NCBI GenBank assembly: GCA_039720395.1 | Contig: CM077828.1 | Location: 15,474,264 to 15,538,263 of the forward strand | Source: Liquidambar formosana | Lineage: Eukaryota > Streptophyta > Magnoliopsida > Saxifragales > Altingiaceae | Reading direction: 5' to 3' | Length of the DNA: 64,000 bases | In this document: positions 51,031-62,497 of the stretch, in pieces | Layout: each line of letters begins with the position of its first letter | How positions within the stretch are numbered: position 1 is the first letter of the stretch | The notes under the pieces: generated by a model | Databases searched by the model: none | What the model saw: the letters and a program-made list of their open reading frames with translations, nothing else | Told to the model about the DNA's origin: nothing | Position numbers and translations under genes: made by a program

Positions 51031-53339
51031 CTATGTAGTCACCATACATCACCAACCAGAAGCCCCTCTGCCTAAAAGAGAAATGAAATGAAAGAAATTT
51101 TCAAAGAGAAAAGGCCAGAGTGAGAAGAGGTGCAAACTTGTGTGCCAATCACAACAAACCCCATTAAACTTCCTGTATTTATAAAAATTTTAAGTACATT
51201 TTCATTTTTTATAATTTTGTCCATGTTATGCTACATTTGGCAGGAGTTCATTTGCATTATCAACGATCTTGGTCAGAGTTCATTTCTCCATGTTCTACTA
51301 TATCAAGCAACTTCAAATATCTTTAGACTATAGGTATTTATCAATATTTTTTTATATGCATTAATAACAATGATTTTGTTGCTAAATTGATCTCATGCTT
51401 GGCATTGTTGTTGTTTTGCTAAAGTACAACTTTTTCTTGGCGTTGATTATTTATACTTTTATGCCTTAAATGTTAAGTCCAAAACTCCAAGTTTATTTTC
51501 CTCTTTTTGTAACTTTTATAATCATTATCTAATGAAGTTGAGGTTAATTCATTAGCTAAAATAGTTTTGGGTAAGTTGTTTGGTCCCTATTTACTAATTT
51601 CTTATTTTTGCTGTTATTTATCAGTTACGTAATAGAAGGAAAAAAATTAATAAAAAAAGAAGTAAATAACTGATTCTCAACCCTCTCAGTTTTTAAATTT
51701 GGCTCTCCTCCCTCTCAACCTTCTTTTTTTGAGGTGATTTTAGCATCTTATTGCTATGGTTATCACTACTTCTTTTGTCATGAAGCAATCCTATAGATAT
51801 ATGCAGGTTAACATCGAAACATAAGTTTAACATTTTGATAAAACATATCAAGAATAAGGTGAAGAAGGTATATGGACATTACCAATCAAATTTCACTCTC
51901 TGATCATCCTTTTGCTGGAAGAAGCCGTAACTTATCACGTTAAGAGCCACATGGATATGACCTCTACTGAAGATTGAAAAGAAAACTGTTTATGTATAAC
52001 TTCAGGTTTAGAAAATCTTATATCATATGTTCAGAATATAATAGGCTCTACAAAGTGATTAATCAAGCGAGGAAGAATAAACAATAAGGTCAGCTAGCAG
52101 TTCACAAAAAAATTTATTTAGAAAGTGTTAGGAAACATTAATAAAAAGTAGATGATTTCAAGTCTTTGGATGTTATATTTTAGAGATGAACTTTGAATGA
52201 ATGAGGCAATGAGCTAAAGGCATCAATCAAGATCACTTGAGATGACTGTCTTTGACTTATGTCAAGATCAATATTCATGAAGGGCTGCAATTTAGAACAA
52301 TGCTATGATGGTGGAGCTGCATTGCATATATATGTCCTGTCCAGCAAAACTCAGTAATCATTTGCCACATACTTTTTCAACGTACAATTTAAATTTTCCT
52401 ACATATTTTTTCTGCGAATATTCAACTAACTTTTTTGGAAAGAATGTGAGAAGAAAAGGTTCACAACGTATAGATGAGCACGCGCCTATGTTTCCCACCC
52501 CTATCTTTCCTGCCTCTTCCCAATTTCCCAACGTTTTTTCGCTTCCAAGTTATCAATACCCCCTAGATGAGCAAGTGCCTATGTTCTTCTAATTCTAATA
52601 GAGGAAGCTAAGTAGCTTTGGTGTTTTTTTTTTTTTGGCCACAAAATAACACGGTGATGCAAACCCCCCCCTTCTTTCTCCGATTTCTTCCCTTGCTCAT
52701 CTGCATCCCAAAGTTTTTTTGCCATCAGAGGATTTTTTTCCATAATCATATACCTATCCATAGTTAATAATACTTATATCTAACACTATAATAAAAGAGA
52801 GTGGGCCTGTTTATTGTAGATACACAAGAAACATGGCGATTAAGCTGGTGAGATTACCTGGCGATTAAGCAAGTGCCTATGTTCTTCCGATTTTCAGCTC
52901 CAAAAACCCCAAATTTTATATGCGATTTTGAACCAGCAACCCTCAAAACAAAAACCCACTTCCAAAAAAACAAAATTACTTAAATGGGGTGTCTGAATCG
53001 CAGCTTCCTAGCGTTGGGATAGTCCGCTGGACAGAGCGTGCCCTTCTCTCGAAAGTGTAGCAGCGGCAGCAATCAAATGAATGGGCTGTAAATGTAGGGC
53101 TTCGGTGTGAGATTGAGAGAGAGAGATATATAGAGATAATAATCGGAGAGAGAGAGAGAGAAGAGATGATTTAGGGCTTGTGTGTGAGAGTGGGAAAGAA
53201 GAGACGAGCCTGGAGAAAGAGCAGGTGTGTGTGTGTTGTGTGTCAGAGTGAGACAGAGGAGACGAGCCTGGACAAAGAGCAGGTGTGTGTGTGAGCCTCT
53301 ATACCCTATTCTTTTAAACATACCCTCAATCTATGACCC
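51031..53339. other. Region without a recognised gene
   Basis: AT-rich. The phrase GAGCAAGTGCCTATGTTCTTC recurs (about 52568 and 52868), a local duplication. A GA/TG-rich block lies at 53100-53300. The minus-strand open frames there are low-complexity. Confidence 0.4.
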
Positions 53340-53593
53340 TTGTAAAGGTAATTAGATAAAAGGAATGAATTAATTGAATATAGTGTAGAGACCGAGTTCA
53401 TTAAGGAAAATATGGAAGTTTAGGACAAGTCCTTAGGCTAAAGGTTAAAACTTTTTTATCCATAGACGTACTGGCTTGGATCCGCAATCCGCAAGGGCGT
53501 CTAGTAAGTGTTAAGTCTACCCATCAGACAGATATAGCCGACGAAAGAACTAGTGAGGGGCACTTTGACCTTGAGGCTTGCCTGAAAGCCATC

Positions 53594-56500
53594 ATGACCA
53601 AGCTTGATCATACCGCCGAGACATCCGATACCGCATTAAAAATAGCTCAAGAGAACCAACAGAAGATGGCGGATCTTGAACAAAATGGCTGTAAAGCCCA
53701 TTCCTTGGGTATACCTCATGGGGCTGGCACCAAAGAGGGACCTCAATCCAATGAGAACACCAAGACAAGGGGGGAAAGTAGCTCGAAACCTGTGGTCACC
53801 AACCTAGAAGGGGAAACCAAAGGGAAAGGTTCTAACAGTGATTCCATGTTAGCTAGCAAGGTAGAAGCATTGGAGAGAACTATAAAAGGGATTCGTAGAG
53901 CCGATGACATGGTCGATGTGCGGACTTTATCTCTGTTTCCAACGGCTCGTATTCCATTGCAATTCAAGATGCCGGAGTTAGAAAAGTTCGATGGGACGGG
54001 TTGCCCTAAGACTCATTTGAAGATGTATGTGCGAGCTATGCACCCTTGAGGGGCCACCGATGAGCTTTTAGCTCAAATGTTCCATGAAACCTTGGCCACT
54101 TCCGCTTTGAAATGGTTCTTGTCCTTGGATGAGAATAGAACTCGGACTTGGGAAGACATATGCAATGAGTTCTCGGAGCACTACAAGTACAACACAGAGG
54201 TGGATGTTACTCGAAGGGACCTGGAAACTACCAAGCAAGGGGCTCATGAAACCTTCTCCGCTTACATTACAAGGTGGAGACAAAAGGCGTCGAGAATGAC
54301 GGATAGGCCAAATGAGGAAGACCAAATTCAGCTGGTGGTTAAGAACTTGCTGCCCGTGTACCACAAGCACCTATTTGCCCACTATTTCCCGAATTTCAAA
54401 GCTCTCATTGGGGCTGGCACGCAGGTTGAAGATGCTATCAATGATGGAACAATCAAAACTGAGGAAGTGAGGAGTCGCAAGACAAACTTTACTGGGAAGA
54501 ACAATGCCGAGGTCAACACTATAACTCAACCCATTCAACCCTTCTCTCTCAATGATGTCAACCCACCTCGCCAATTCACCGACCTATTTATGCCACTTGA
54601 AATAGTCCTTGAAAAGCTTGTAAGTCGTGACCTATTGAAACCACTCGACCCAAGACCCCCACCAAATCCCCTACCCAAGAATTACAACGAGAATGAGTAC
54701 TGCAAGTACCACCAATCCAAAGGCCATGCCACCAACCGTTGTATTCGCCTTCGCCACCAAGTCCAAGACCTCATTGACAAGCAAGTCATCTCATCACCAA
54801 CCCGTCCGAATGTCACCCGTAATCCGCTCCCATCTCACAACAACACACCCCCACCTAACACCATAAATGCCATTGGGGTTGAATCCTCTCACCCTCGCCG
54901 GCCCATAAGACAATACACTCCACTCCCCATGACCTTAACCCATCTCTTCATCATTTGCCACAATAACAGCCTTATCATGCCACTTCCGCCAAAGCTAATG
55001 CCATCAACCCCTCACCAATATTACCAATACCATCGTGCACCCGGCCATGACACTGAGGCTTGTTCTATATTAAAGAAGATTATTCAAGACCTCATTGACC
55101 AAAAAGTTTTGTTGTTGCCAAAGAAATCTATCCAACAAGAGCTGAAAGAAAGATATGAAGTAGGAGATCCTCAGGTTGGCCTATTAGGTGAATCGTCGGG
55201 GAAATTTGATTACTATGTGCTGTACTCAAGCCCAAGTCCAATATCAGATGAGCCGATAGTCCCTACAGGTTGGGATGACTTGCCGACAGAGATGGAGAGC
55301 ATTGACATGATAGAATGGGATGACTTAATGAATGACTCCGAGGAAGTCTATGACATATAGGCTAGTGATGATGAGTTAGACCATATAACCAGAAGGGGTC
55401 GCCATTTCAAGCCTCCCCACCTAGAATCTGAGAATCCGTTGGAAGATTTGGAAGGGCAGAGGCGTCCTAGCTTGCAGGAAGAAGAGGATGAGGTGCTTAA
55501 GTAGCTGAAAAAGACCAATGCCAACATCACTATTTGGGGCTTACTCATGGCCTCGCACAAGCACAAACAGACCGTGTTGAAACTGTTGAATTAGATACAA
55601 GTGCTCGTTGACACATCCCCCGAGGGATTGGTACATTTGGTGAATCCAACTCCCAAGAACTCAACCATTGTGTTCACCGATGTGGACCTACCCAAAAGCG
55701 GGCCAAGCCATTCTCAAGCTCTCTATGTGACCGTTGACACTACGGGGAAGAGGGTTCCTACCATCCTTATCGACAATGGGTCCGCACTGAATGTATGTCC
55801 TCTCTGAACTACCACTATATTGGGTTTGGGACCCACCGATTTCACGCCATCTGGGCAGACCGTAAGAGCTTATGACAACACCCGTTGAGAAGTAATAGGG
55901 GTGGTTACCTTGCCTCTTATCATGGGACCCATTGAATTTAGGGTGGAATTCCAAGTGTTGGATGTGCCATCATGTTTCAACTTGCTATTGGGCCGACCTT
56001 GGATCCATCCTGCTGGGGCTGTGCCATCTTCATTGCATCAAAAGGTGAAATTTCCTTATGAAGGAGCCATTGTAACACTTCCAGGAGACTATGAATTGAA
56101 ACTCGCAGGCGTGCCTATATGTGAGATACAACCAGAATCAGCAGCAGTACCACTATCTGGGTTTGACTATGTCCAATGCATTGAGAAAGAATTTGAGAAG
56201 GGTGAGTTAATACCCTTGGACTTTTGCCCCCACGGCAATTTGTACATCGGTGAAATCATGAGAAAAATGAGTTTCTTTCCAAGCATGGGGCTAGGGCGTC
56301 GCCAACAAGGGATCACTAAGTCTATTCAGAGCCGTGTCACCTCATACACCTTTGGGCTAGGATATAAGCCCTCCAGAAATGATCATGCGGAAATGCTGAA
56401 GAGGAATAAAGAGAAAGTAAGAGCCAAAGCCGAGGGAAGGGTGCCAGACCTGAGGATCTCGCCATATCGACCTACTCTGAATGGTTACTTCGTCAAAGAA

Positions 56501-56872
56501 GGGGATGATTTTCTATATTGCGGGTTTCCAGAACCCACCTTTGATCGAGCCACCAAGACCAGAATTCTGGGATTTGAAATCTTCTTCACCGAGTGGTATC
56601 CAATCACAGCTGAAATGGTGGATGATGAAACCATTAATGATGAGTTCTGGGAAAAGAAAGAGGAGGACTGGGCAGAGAACCTTGATGCAAGGGCTATGAC
56701 TGAAATTTTTCAAGACATGATCCTCATCGTGGAAGACTCGGCCATTGAAGAACTCCAGGGTTCGTCCATTAGCCATGCTACCATGCCACTCCTGAATTGG
56801 TACCTTGAATGTGGTGTCATTGCGGAGCTCCATGAAGAAGAAGACCTTGGCCTACCTGATAGCAGCTTATAG
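53594..56872 (+). pseudogene. Ty3/gypsy gag-protease region with six internal stops
   Basis: The gag capsid domain runs from about 53940 to 54450 (PELEKFDGTGCPKTHLKMY, ALKWFLSLDENRTRTWEDI). Two zinc-knuckle-like motifs follow (CKYHQSKGHATNRC near 54700; YQYHRAPGHDTEAC near 55025). Then come an aspartic protease with its IDNGSALNVCPL active-site motif (about 55770-55805), the GRPWIH strand (about 55995) and a G-patch-like segment (SMGLGRRQQG, about 56285). Gag would form the particle and protease would cut the polyprotein. One frame covers all of it, interrupted at 54047, 55358, 55502, 55592, 55805 and 55886, and closed by TAG at 56870-56872. The true start may lie upstream of 53594, since the frame is open in that direction. 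Confidence 0.9.
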
Positions 56873-57048
56873 GTGTATTAGTTTAGTAATATTTCCCTAA
56901 TTCAATAAGATGTATCTACTTAACTCACCTTGTGGAGTCATAGTGTTGATACAGATTTGTTTGTTTTCTTTCTTCTTTTGTGTGTCATTCCTAGTCAATA
57001 AAGTGTGCTTTCTTTCTCTATATATGCAGTGTCTCTTTTCTCTCCTCT
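56873..57048 (+). other. Gap between protease and reverse transcriptase; possible intron
   Basis: AT-rich, ending in pyrimidine tracts and TATATGCAG (acceptor at 57028-57029). A GT follows the protease stop. Ogre elements are known to have an intron joining gag-protease to pol, and the frame change (2 to 1) fits that. The donor is not clear, so this remains an inference. Confidence 0.35.
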
Positions 57049-60000
57049 ATGGATATTTATGGCATGGATATAGATCCTAGGAACGATATCCCCACGGAGC
57101 TCGTTGATCAAAGGAAAAGGGGCATCACCGAACCTAATATGGATGAATTGGAATCAATCAACTTAGGGACGAATGAATTGCCAAGGATAGTTAAAATTGG
57201 AAAAACCCTCTCCCCCATAGAAAAAGAAAAGATGATCTCTCTCTTAAAAGCCAACATTATGGCTTTTGCATGGTCTTATGAAGACATGCCTAGCATTGAC
57301 CCCAATATTGTGCAACACTATATCCCCACTAATTCCCTAAAGAAGCCGGTAAAGCAAAAACTCAGAAGATTAAAACCAGAATGAGCTCTAAAAGTAAAAG
57401 AAGAGGTAACTAAACAACTAGACGCAGGTTTCCTCCAAGTTGTGGAGTACCCCGAGTGGTTGTCGAATATAGTGCCTGTGCCTAAAAAAGATGGGAAAGT
57501 GAGGATGTGTGTCGACTTCCGAGATCTCAACGCCGCGAGCCCTAAGGATGACTTCCCTTTACCCCATATCGACGTGTTAGTAGATAGCATAGTGGGACAT
57601 GCACTTCTCTCCTTCATTGACGGATTCTCCAGATATAACCAGATAAAAATGGCACCTCAAGACATGGAGAAAACAGCTTGTATCACGCAATGGGAGACGT
57701 ACTGTTACAAAGTAATGCCTTTTGGCTTAAGAAATGCCGGAGCTACTTACCAAAGAGCAGCTACGACCCTATTACATGATATGATACATAAAGAAGTCGA
57801 GGTTTACGTCGATGATATGATCGTAAAGTCCGTGGATAGGGAAGGGCATTTCAAGGTGTTAGAGAAGTTCCTAGAGCGAGCAAAGAAGTACAACCTCCGT
57901 TTAAACCCACAGAAGTGCACTTTTGGTGTCACTGCAGGCAAGCTATTGGGGTTCATGATCACTCAGAGGGGCATCGAAGTGGACCCAGGGAAGATAAAAG
58001 CTATTGTGGAGATGGAGTCGCCTAGCACTGAGAAGCAGATCCGGGGTTTTCTGGGTAGAGTTCAATACATAAGTTGATTCATTGCCAACTTGACCATGGT
58101 TTGCGAACCAATCTTCAAATTACTTAAGAAAGGTGTGCCAAAAGTGTGGAACGAAGAATGCCAAGAGGCCTTTGAGACCATTAAGAGATACTTGTGCAAT
58201 CCTCCAATCTTAGTTCCCCTACGGCAAGGTGCACCACTTTTGTTAAACTTAACGATCACCGAAACCGCGACGGGAACTATATTAGCTCAATATCTCGAAG
58301 GGTCTACAAGGGAGAATGCCATCTACTACCTAAGCAAGAAAATGACAGACTATGAAGTGAAGTACAATGCCATTGAAAAGGCTTGTGTGGCACTAGTATG
58401 GGCGACGTAGAAACTCCGGCACTACATGATGTCTTTCGAAGTGTTCTTGATAAGTCGCATGGACCCATTGAAGTACCTGGTAGAAAGTCCGGTATTGTCA
58501 TTCAGAACTACTCGATGGTCAATTCTCCTCAATGAATTTGACATCAAGTATGTAAATAAGAAGTCTATCAAGGGGAGCGTCATCGCAGACTACCTAGCTA
58601 GCTGTCCGGTGTCATCATCTGCTCCATTCAATGATCAATACCCAGACGAGGATGTGTTAGAGATTGGTAGAAAGACTTGGAGAGTATACTTCGATGGGAC
58701 AGCCAATAAGAAAGGTTATGGGATAAGAGTCCTGCTAGTTTCACCTAAAGAGGCATTTACACCATTGGCGGTCAAGTTGGGGTTTGAAGCTACCAACAAC
58801 ATTGCTGAGTATGAAGCCTATATCCTAGCATTGGAAGCGGCACTTGAATTGGGGATCAAAGAATTGGAAGTGTTCGGGGACTCGGCGCTTATCATTTGTC
58901 AGATAAAAAGGGAATGGAAAACTCGAGATGAGAAGTTGTTGCCATACCACGCCTATCTGGAAGCTCTAACCAAGGAATTCTTAGAGATAGAGTTCAACTA
59001 CCTTTCAAGAAACAAGAACCAATTCGCCGATGCCTTGGCGACCCTAGTGTCCATGGTGGAGATACCTGAAGGGGGAAATGTGAAGCCGTTGGTGATAGAA
59101 TGTCGAGACAAGCCTGTGTACTATTGTGCAATCCGAGGAGGAGAAGTAAATGATGGCCACCCGTGGTTCCATGACATAAAGAAGTTCATTGAAGAAAGGG
59201 AGTACCCAGAAGGAGCATCTCATATCGACAGAAAAACCTTAAGACGGTTGGCAAGTCACTATGTACTTTGCGGAAGAAAGCTATATTGGAGATCATATGA
59301 TGGGATCCACCTGTTGTGTGTCACCGAGGAGGAAGCCGAGCATCTGATCAAAGAAATCCATAAAGGGACAGGGGCTCCGCATATGAATGGCTATATGTTG
59401 GCTAAGAAAATCATGAGGTTAGGCTATTATTAGTCTACCATGGAAAGGGATTACCACGCACATGTCAAGAAGTGCCACAAATGCCAACTGTTCGCTAGTG
59501 GACAACATTTGCCTTCTATGCCTTTAACAAGTATGCCATCACCATGGCCGTTCGTAGTATGGGGGATAGCTATCATCGGACAGATCAAGCCAAAGGCGTC
59601 AAATGGGCATGAATACATCCTGGTTGCTATCGATTATTTCACTAAGTGGGTGGAAGCAGCATCCTTCAAGACCTTGAATTCCAAGAAGGTAGCACAGTTC
59701 ATACAGCATAGCATTATCTATCGATATGGGGTACCGCATGAAGTTATCTTAGACAATGGCCAGCACTTTCAGAAAGAAACCCATGAACTCTTGCAAAAGT
59801 ACGGCATAGTTCATCATCTGTCGTCACCATACCGTCCTCAGACTAATGGAGCAGTGGAAGCGGCTAACAAGAATATCAAGAAGATACTACAAAAGACCGC
59901 AGACTCGCATATAGATTGGCATGAGAAGTTACCGTTGGCTCTATGGGGTTACAGAACATCAATAAGGTCATCAACAGGGGCTACCCCTTACTCTCTAGTT

Positions 60001-60408
60001 TATGGAATGGAGGCCATGTTGCCAGTTGAATTGGAGGTTCCTTCACTAAGGGTTGCCGTGGAGAGCTAGATAAAAGAAGTGGATTGGGTTAAAAGCCGTT
60101 ATGACGAGTTAGTTTTACTCAATGAAAGGCGGTTAAGGGCACTGTATCATGTGCAAGGGTATTAGTGGAGAGTCGCTAGAGCATTCAACAAGCATGTCAA
60201 AGATCGAGGTCTAAAGAAAGGGGATGTAGTGCTTAAGGAAATCAGAGCTCCAGTGTTCGATCCGCAAGGGAAATTCAAGCCAAGTTGGGGTGGACCATAC
60301 ATTATCAAAGAGATATTGCCAACAGGGGCTATTGGCCTCATGGATTTAGATGGAATTGAGTTCGCTCATCCAACTAATTTGGATCAATTAAAGAAATATC
60401 ATGTTTAA
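57049..60408 (+). pseudogene. Ty3/gypsy pol: reverse transcriptase, dual RNase H, integrase; six internal stops
   Basis: Would copy the element's RNA to DNA and insert it. Reverse transcriptase (about 57430-57960) has VPKKDGKVRMCVDFRDLN, FIDGFSRYNQI, MPFGLRNAGATYQR and the catalytic YVDD (about 57805). The first RNase H (about 58230-58410) is degenerate (LLLNLTITETATG). A second RNase H (about 58680-59070) retains FDGTA, NIAEYEA, GDSALI and NQFADALA. Integrase has the zinc pair H..H/C..C (EIHKGTGAPH, KKCHKC), then WGIAIIG, LDNGQHF and NGAVEAANK. The first integrase catalytic Asp position reads Ala, while the second Asp and the Glu are present. Stops at 57382, 58075, 58408, 59431, 60067 and 60163 break it. 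The frame ends with TAA 60406-60408. Confidence 0.92.
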
Positions 60409-60753
60409 AGCCTGCTAGGTTGAAAACCCGTAAGGGCAGCCTAGGCAAAAGTTAAGGCATGAGAACTACGTAAGACCTGATTCTCCATTCAAAAAAAAAA
60501 AAAAAAACAAAACAAAACAAAAACAAAAAAAAAGAGAAAACAAAAACAAAAAAAGCAAAAAAGAAAAAAATCATGGAGATACGTAAGCAACCCATAAAGT
60601 TACCTTGGGTGCGGTCTAAATCAAACAACAAAATCCCAAATTTGATTTATTATTGGCAATTTATTCGAAACTAAAATTGATTGACATAGCAATTTATTGG
60701 TATTAAGGAAAAGAACTATAAAAGTGCCATAAATATCCTATTCTATTGAGTCT
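60409..60753. other. 3' untranslated region of pol with A-rich tract
   Basis: Phrases GAACTACGTAAGACCTGATT and GAGATACGTAAGCAACCC flank an A-rich tract (60490-60570). Paired ACGTA phrases like these are common after pol in Tat/Athila-type elements. Confidence 0.5.
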
Positions 60754-62040
60754 TCAATTCTTTTTGGGCTTCTTTGCAGCTCGCTTTTCAGCTTTCTTCT
60801 TCTCTCTTTCGTGTCTTCTTTTCTTCCTCAAGTTGTGTTCGTAAGCTGTTGTCACTGCTTCCATAATATCTTCTCTACAAGGTCCAAGTTCGTTATTCTT
60901 GATAAGTCCAAAAATCCTTTCTCTTCGAGTAGTCTCTCTCTCACCCAAATTGCTTTTCAACCATTCCTTATACTCGGGGCCCATCATATATGGACCATTA
61001 GTATTCGTAACTTGAGTTAGTGTCGGCTTGCTAGGCCATCGATCCTTCGCCCAAGTCACTACAGAAAGACCCGCAGGCACCACAAGATAGTCACCTTTCA
61101 AGGAAGTGGGTATGGTTTGCATGGCACCCATCTGACGAAGAACCCTTAAAGGCCAATAAAAAGAAGTGGACCTCAGTCCTATGAGTCTCACTATGGCACA
61201 TCCAGAAGTTCGCAGAAGCACCTGTTCACCGCAGCCCCATATGAAGACAAACCACTTGATATTCCTCCATGAAAGAGTTTGGAAGTAACCTAGCCAATCC
61301 CTCAATGAAAATTCTCCAGGAAATTCAATTCGGCGAAGACAGTAATGCTGGGGCTTGTATGGTGTAATGACAGTGGGTGACAAGAAATTCAGTCTTTCAA
61401 GCAACCACATCTACAGTAGAATGGGGCTACCTCCTAAGGGAACCTTTGGGTCCTCATGAGTTTTATCCAAACCATTCAGGGTTTCAGCTAGTACCATGGG
61501 AATTAAGTTATGGCCCTTGGCAAGGAGAGGAATTAATTCACAGATTTGTACGGGAACATGTGGAATACCAGTTGAAATAAGGAAACGACCAATAAGGCAA
61601 AAGGCAAGTGTATGCTTAATAGGAAAGGTAAATTTCAAAATACCTTTACTATCATAGGCCGAAAAAGAGGTTGTCAATTTCATCAAGTCTACCATATGGT
61701 CCTTTACAAACGTGGAGGCATATTATTGGTGAATCCCAAGTAAGTTGGAGAAAGAAGTAAGAAAGCTTGGGCGAGGAGTAGGGAGAATAAAAGGACCTAC
61801 TGGTGAAACTCCATACAACGCACAGAATTCTTCCATGGTTGGGCACAATTCTTCATAGTTGAAGTGGAACACATGAATTTGGGGATCCCAAAAATACGTA
61901 GCAACAGACAAGAGGTTCGTTTCAAGCTTTACATGCCTCAAAGAAAGCAATGGATTCAAGCCAAAGCACTTGAACTCAGATTTTGCTTCAGCACTCATAA
62001 CTCTCAAAAACCCTCCTAAAAATTTGTCTAGAGCCTCCAT
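60754..62040 (-). pseudogene. Antisense DUF7745-like / plant mobile domain-like gene of the retrotransposon, two stops
   Basis: A single frame of about 428 codons from ATG 62040 to 60754, interrupted by TAA (61721-61723) and TAG (61411-61413). The N-terminal part has the recognised pattern TYFWDPQIHVFHFNYEELCP and PTMEEFCALYGVSP. The middle has IGRFLI and MVLAETLNGLDK-type helices and WLGYFQ. The C-terminus is a very basic tail (KKRRHEREKKKAEKRAAKKP), probably nuclear. Similar antisense ORFs between pol and 3' LTR are known from Tat-lineage elements; their function is unknown. It has its own apparent promoter (see 62080-62265). Confidence 0.8.
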
Positions 62041-62079
62041 AATTTCTAATGAATGAATACAAGTAGGTTTAGGAACCTC

Positions 62080-62265
62080 TTGGATGTGTTTTTATAGGGA
62101 AAAGGTCACAAATCCGTGTTCTAGAAGGAGAAAACCTGTCAGAATAGGAAGTTTCCTATTCAAAGTGGGATTTCCGCTTCGGGCTCGGGTGACCACCCAA
62201 GCCTAGGCGGCTAGCCACCTGGGCTTGGGCGGCTAGCCGCCCAGCCCCAGGTGGTCACCCGAGGC
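62080..62265 (-). promoter_or_regulatory. Promoter of the antisense gene: TATA box plus GGCTAGCC inverted-repeat module
   Basis: On minus, CCTATAAAAACAC (about 62086-62098) lies about 50 bases before the ATG. About 85-165 bases further upstream is a GC-rich cluster with outer arms GGTGACCACC and GGTGGTCACC and two central copies of GGCGGCTAGCC-type palindromes. The cluster and the text beside it (TCAAAAATAGGCAAAA) match the LTR copy at 9850-9950, where they also lie upstream of a TATA box. Confidence 0.6.
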
Positions 62266-62497
62266 CGTTTTCCTATTTTGCCCAGTTTTGCCTATTTTTG
62301 ACCCCATTTGACCCCTATATGGTTATGTGACCCTGGGAAGCTTATTTTGAGCTTATTTTTGCACAAAAACATAAGTAAATCACCACAATGGAATTCCAAA
62401 AGTTTCATACAAAATACCAAAGCAAATGTTCAAAGAGAGGTTACAAAGCATAAAGAATGATGTTTCATTCATTCACAAAGCAAGAGGTTAAGCTAAG

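Noticed and set aside
52305..52592. 95-codon plus-strand open frame
   Set aside because: No homology pattern recognised; contains a locally duplicated phrase and no supporting gene structure.
60811..61020. Plus-strand open frame behind pol
   Set aside because: Shadow of the antisense DUF7745-like gene.
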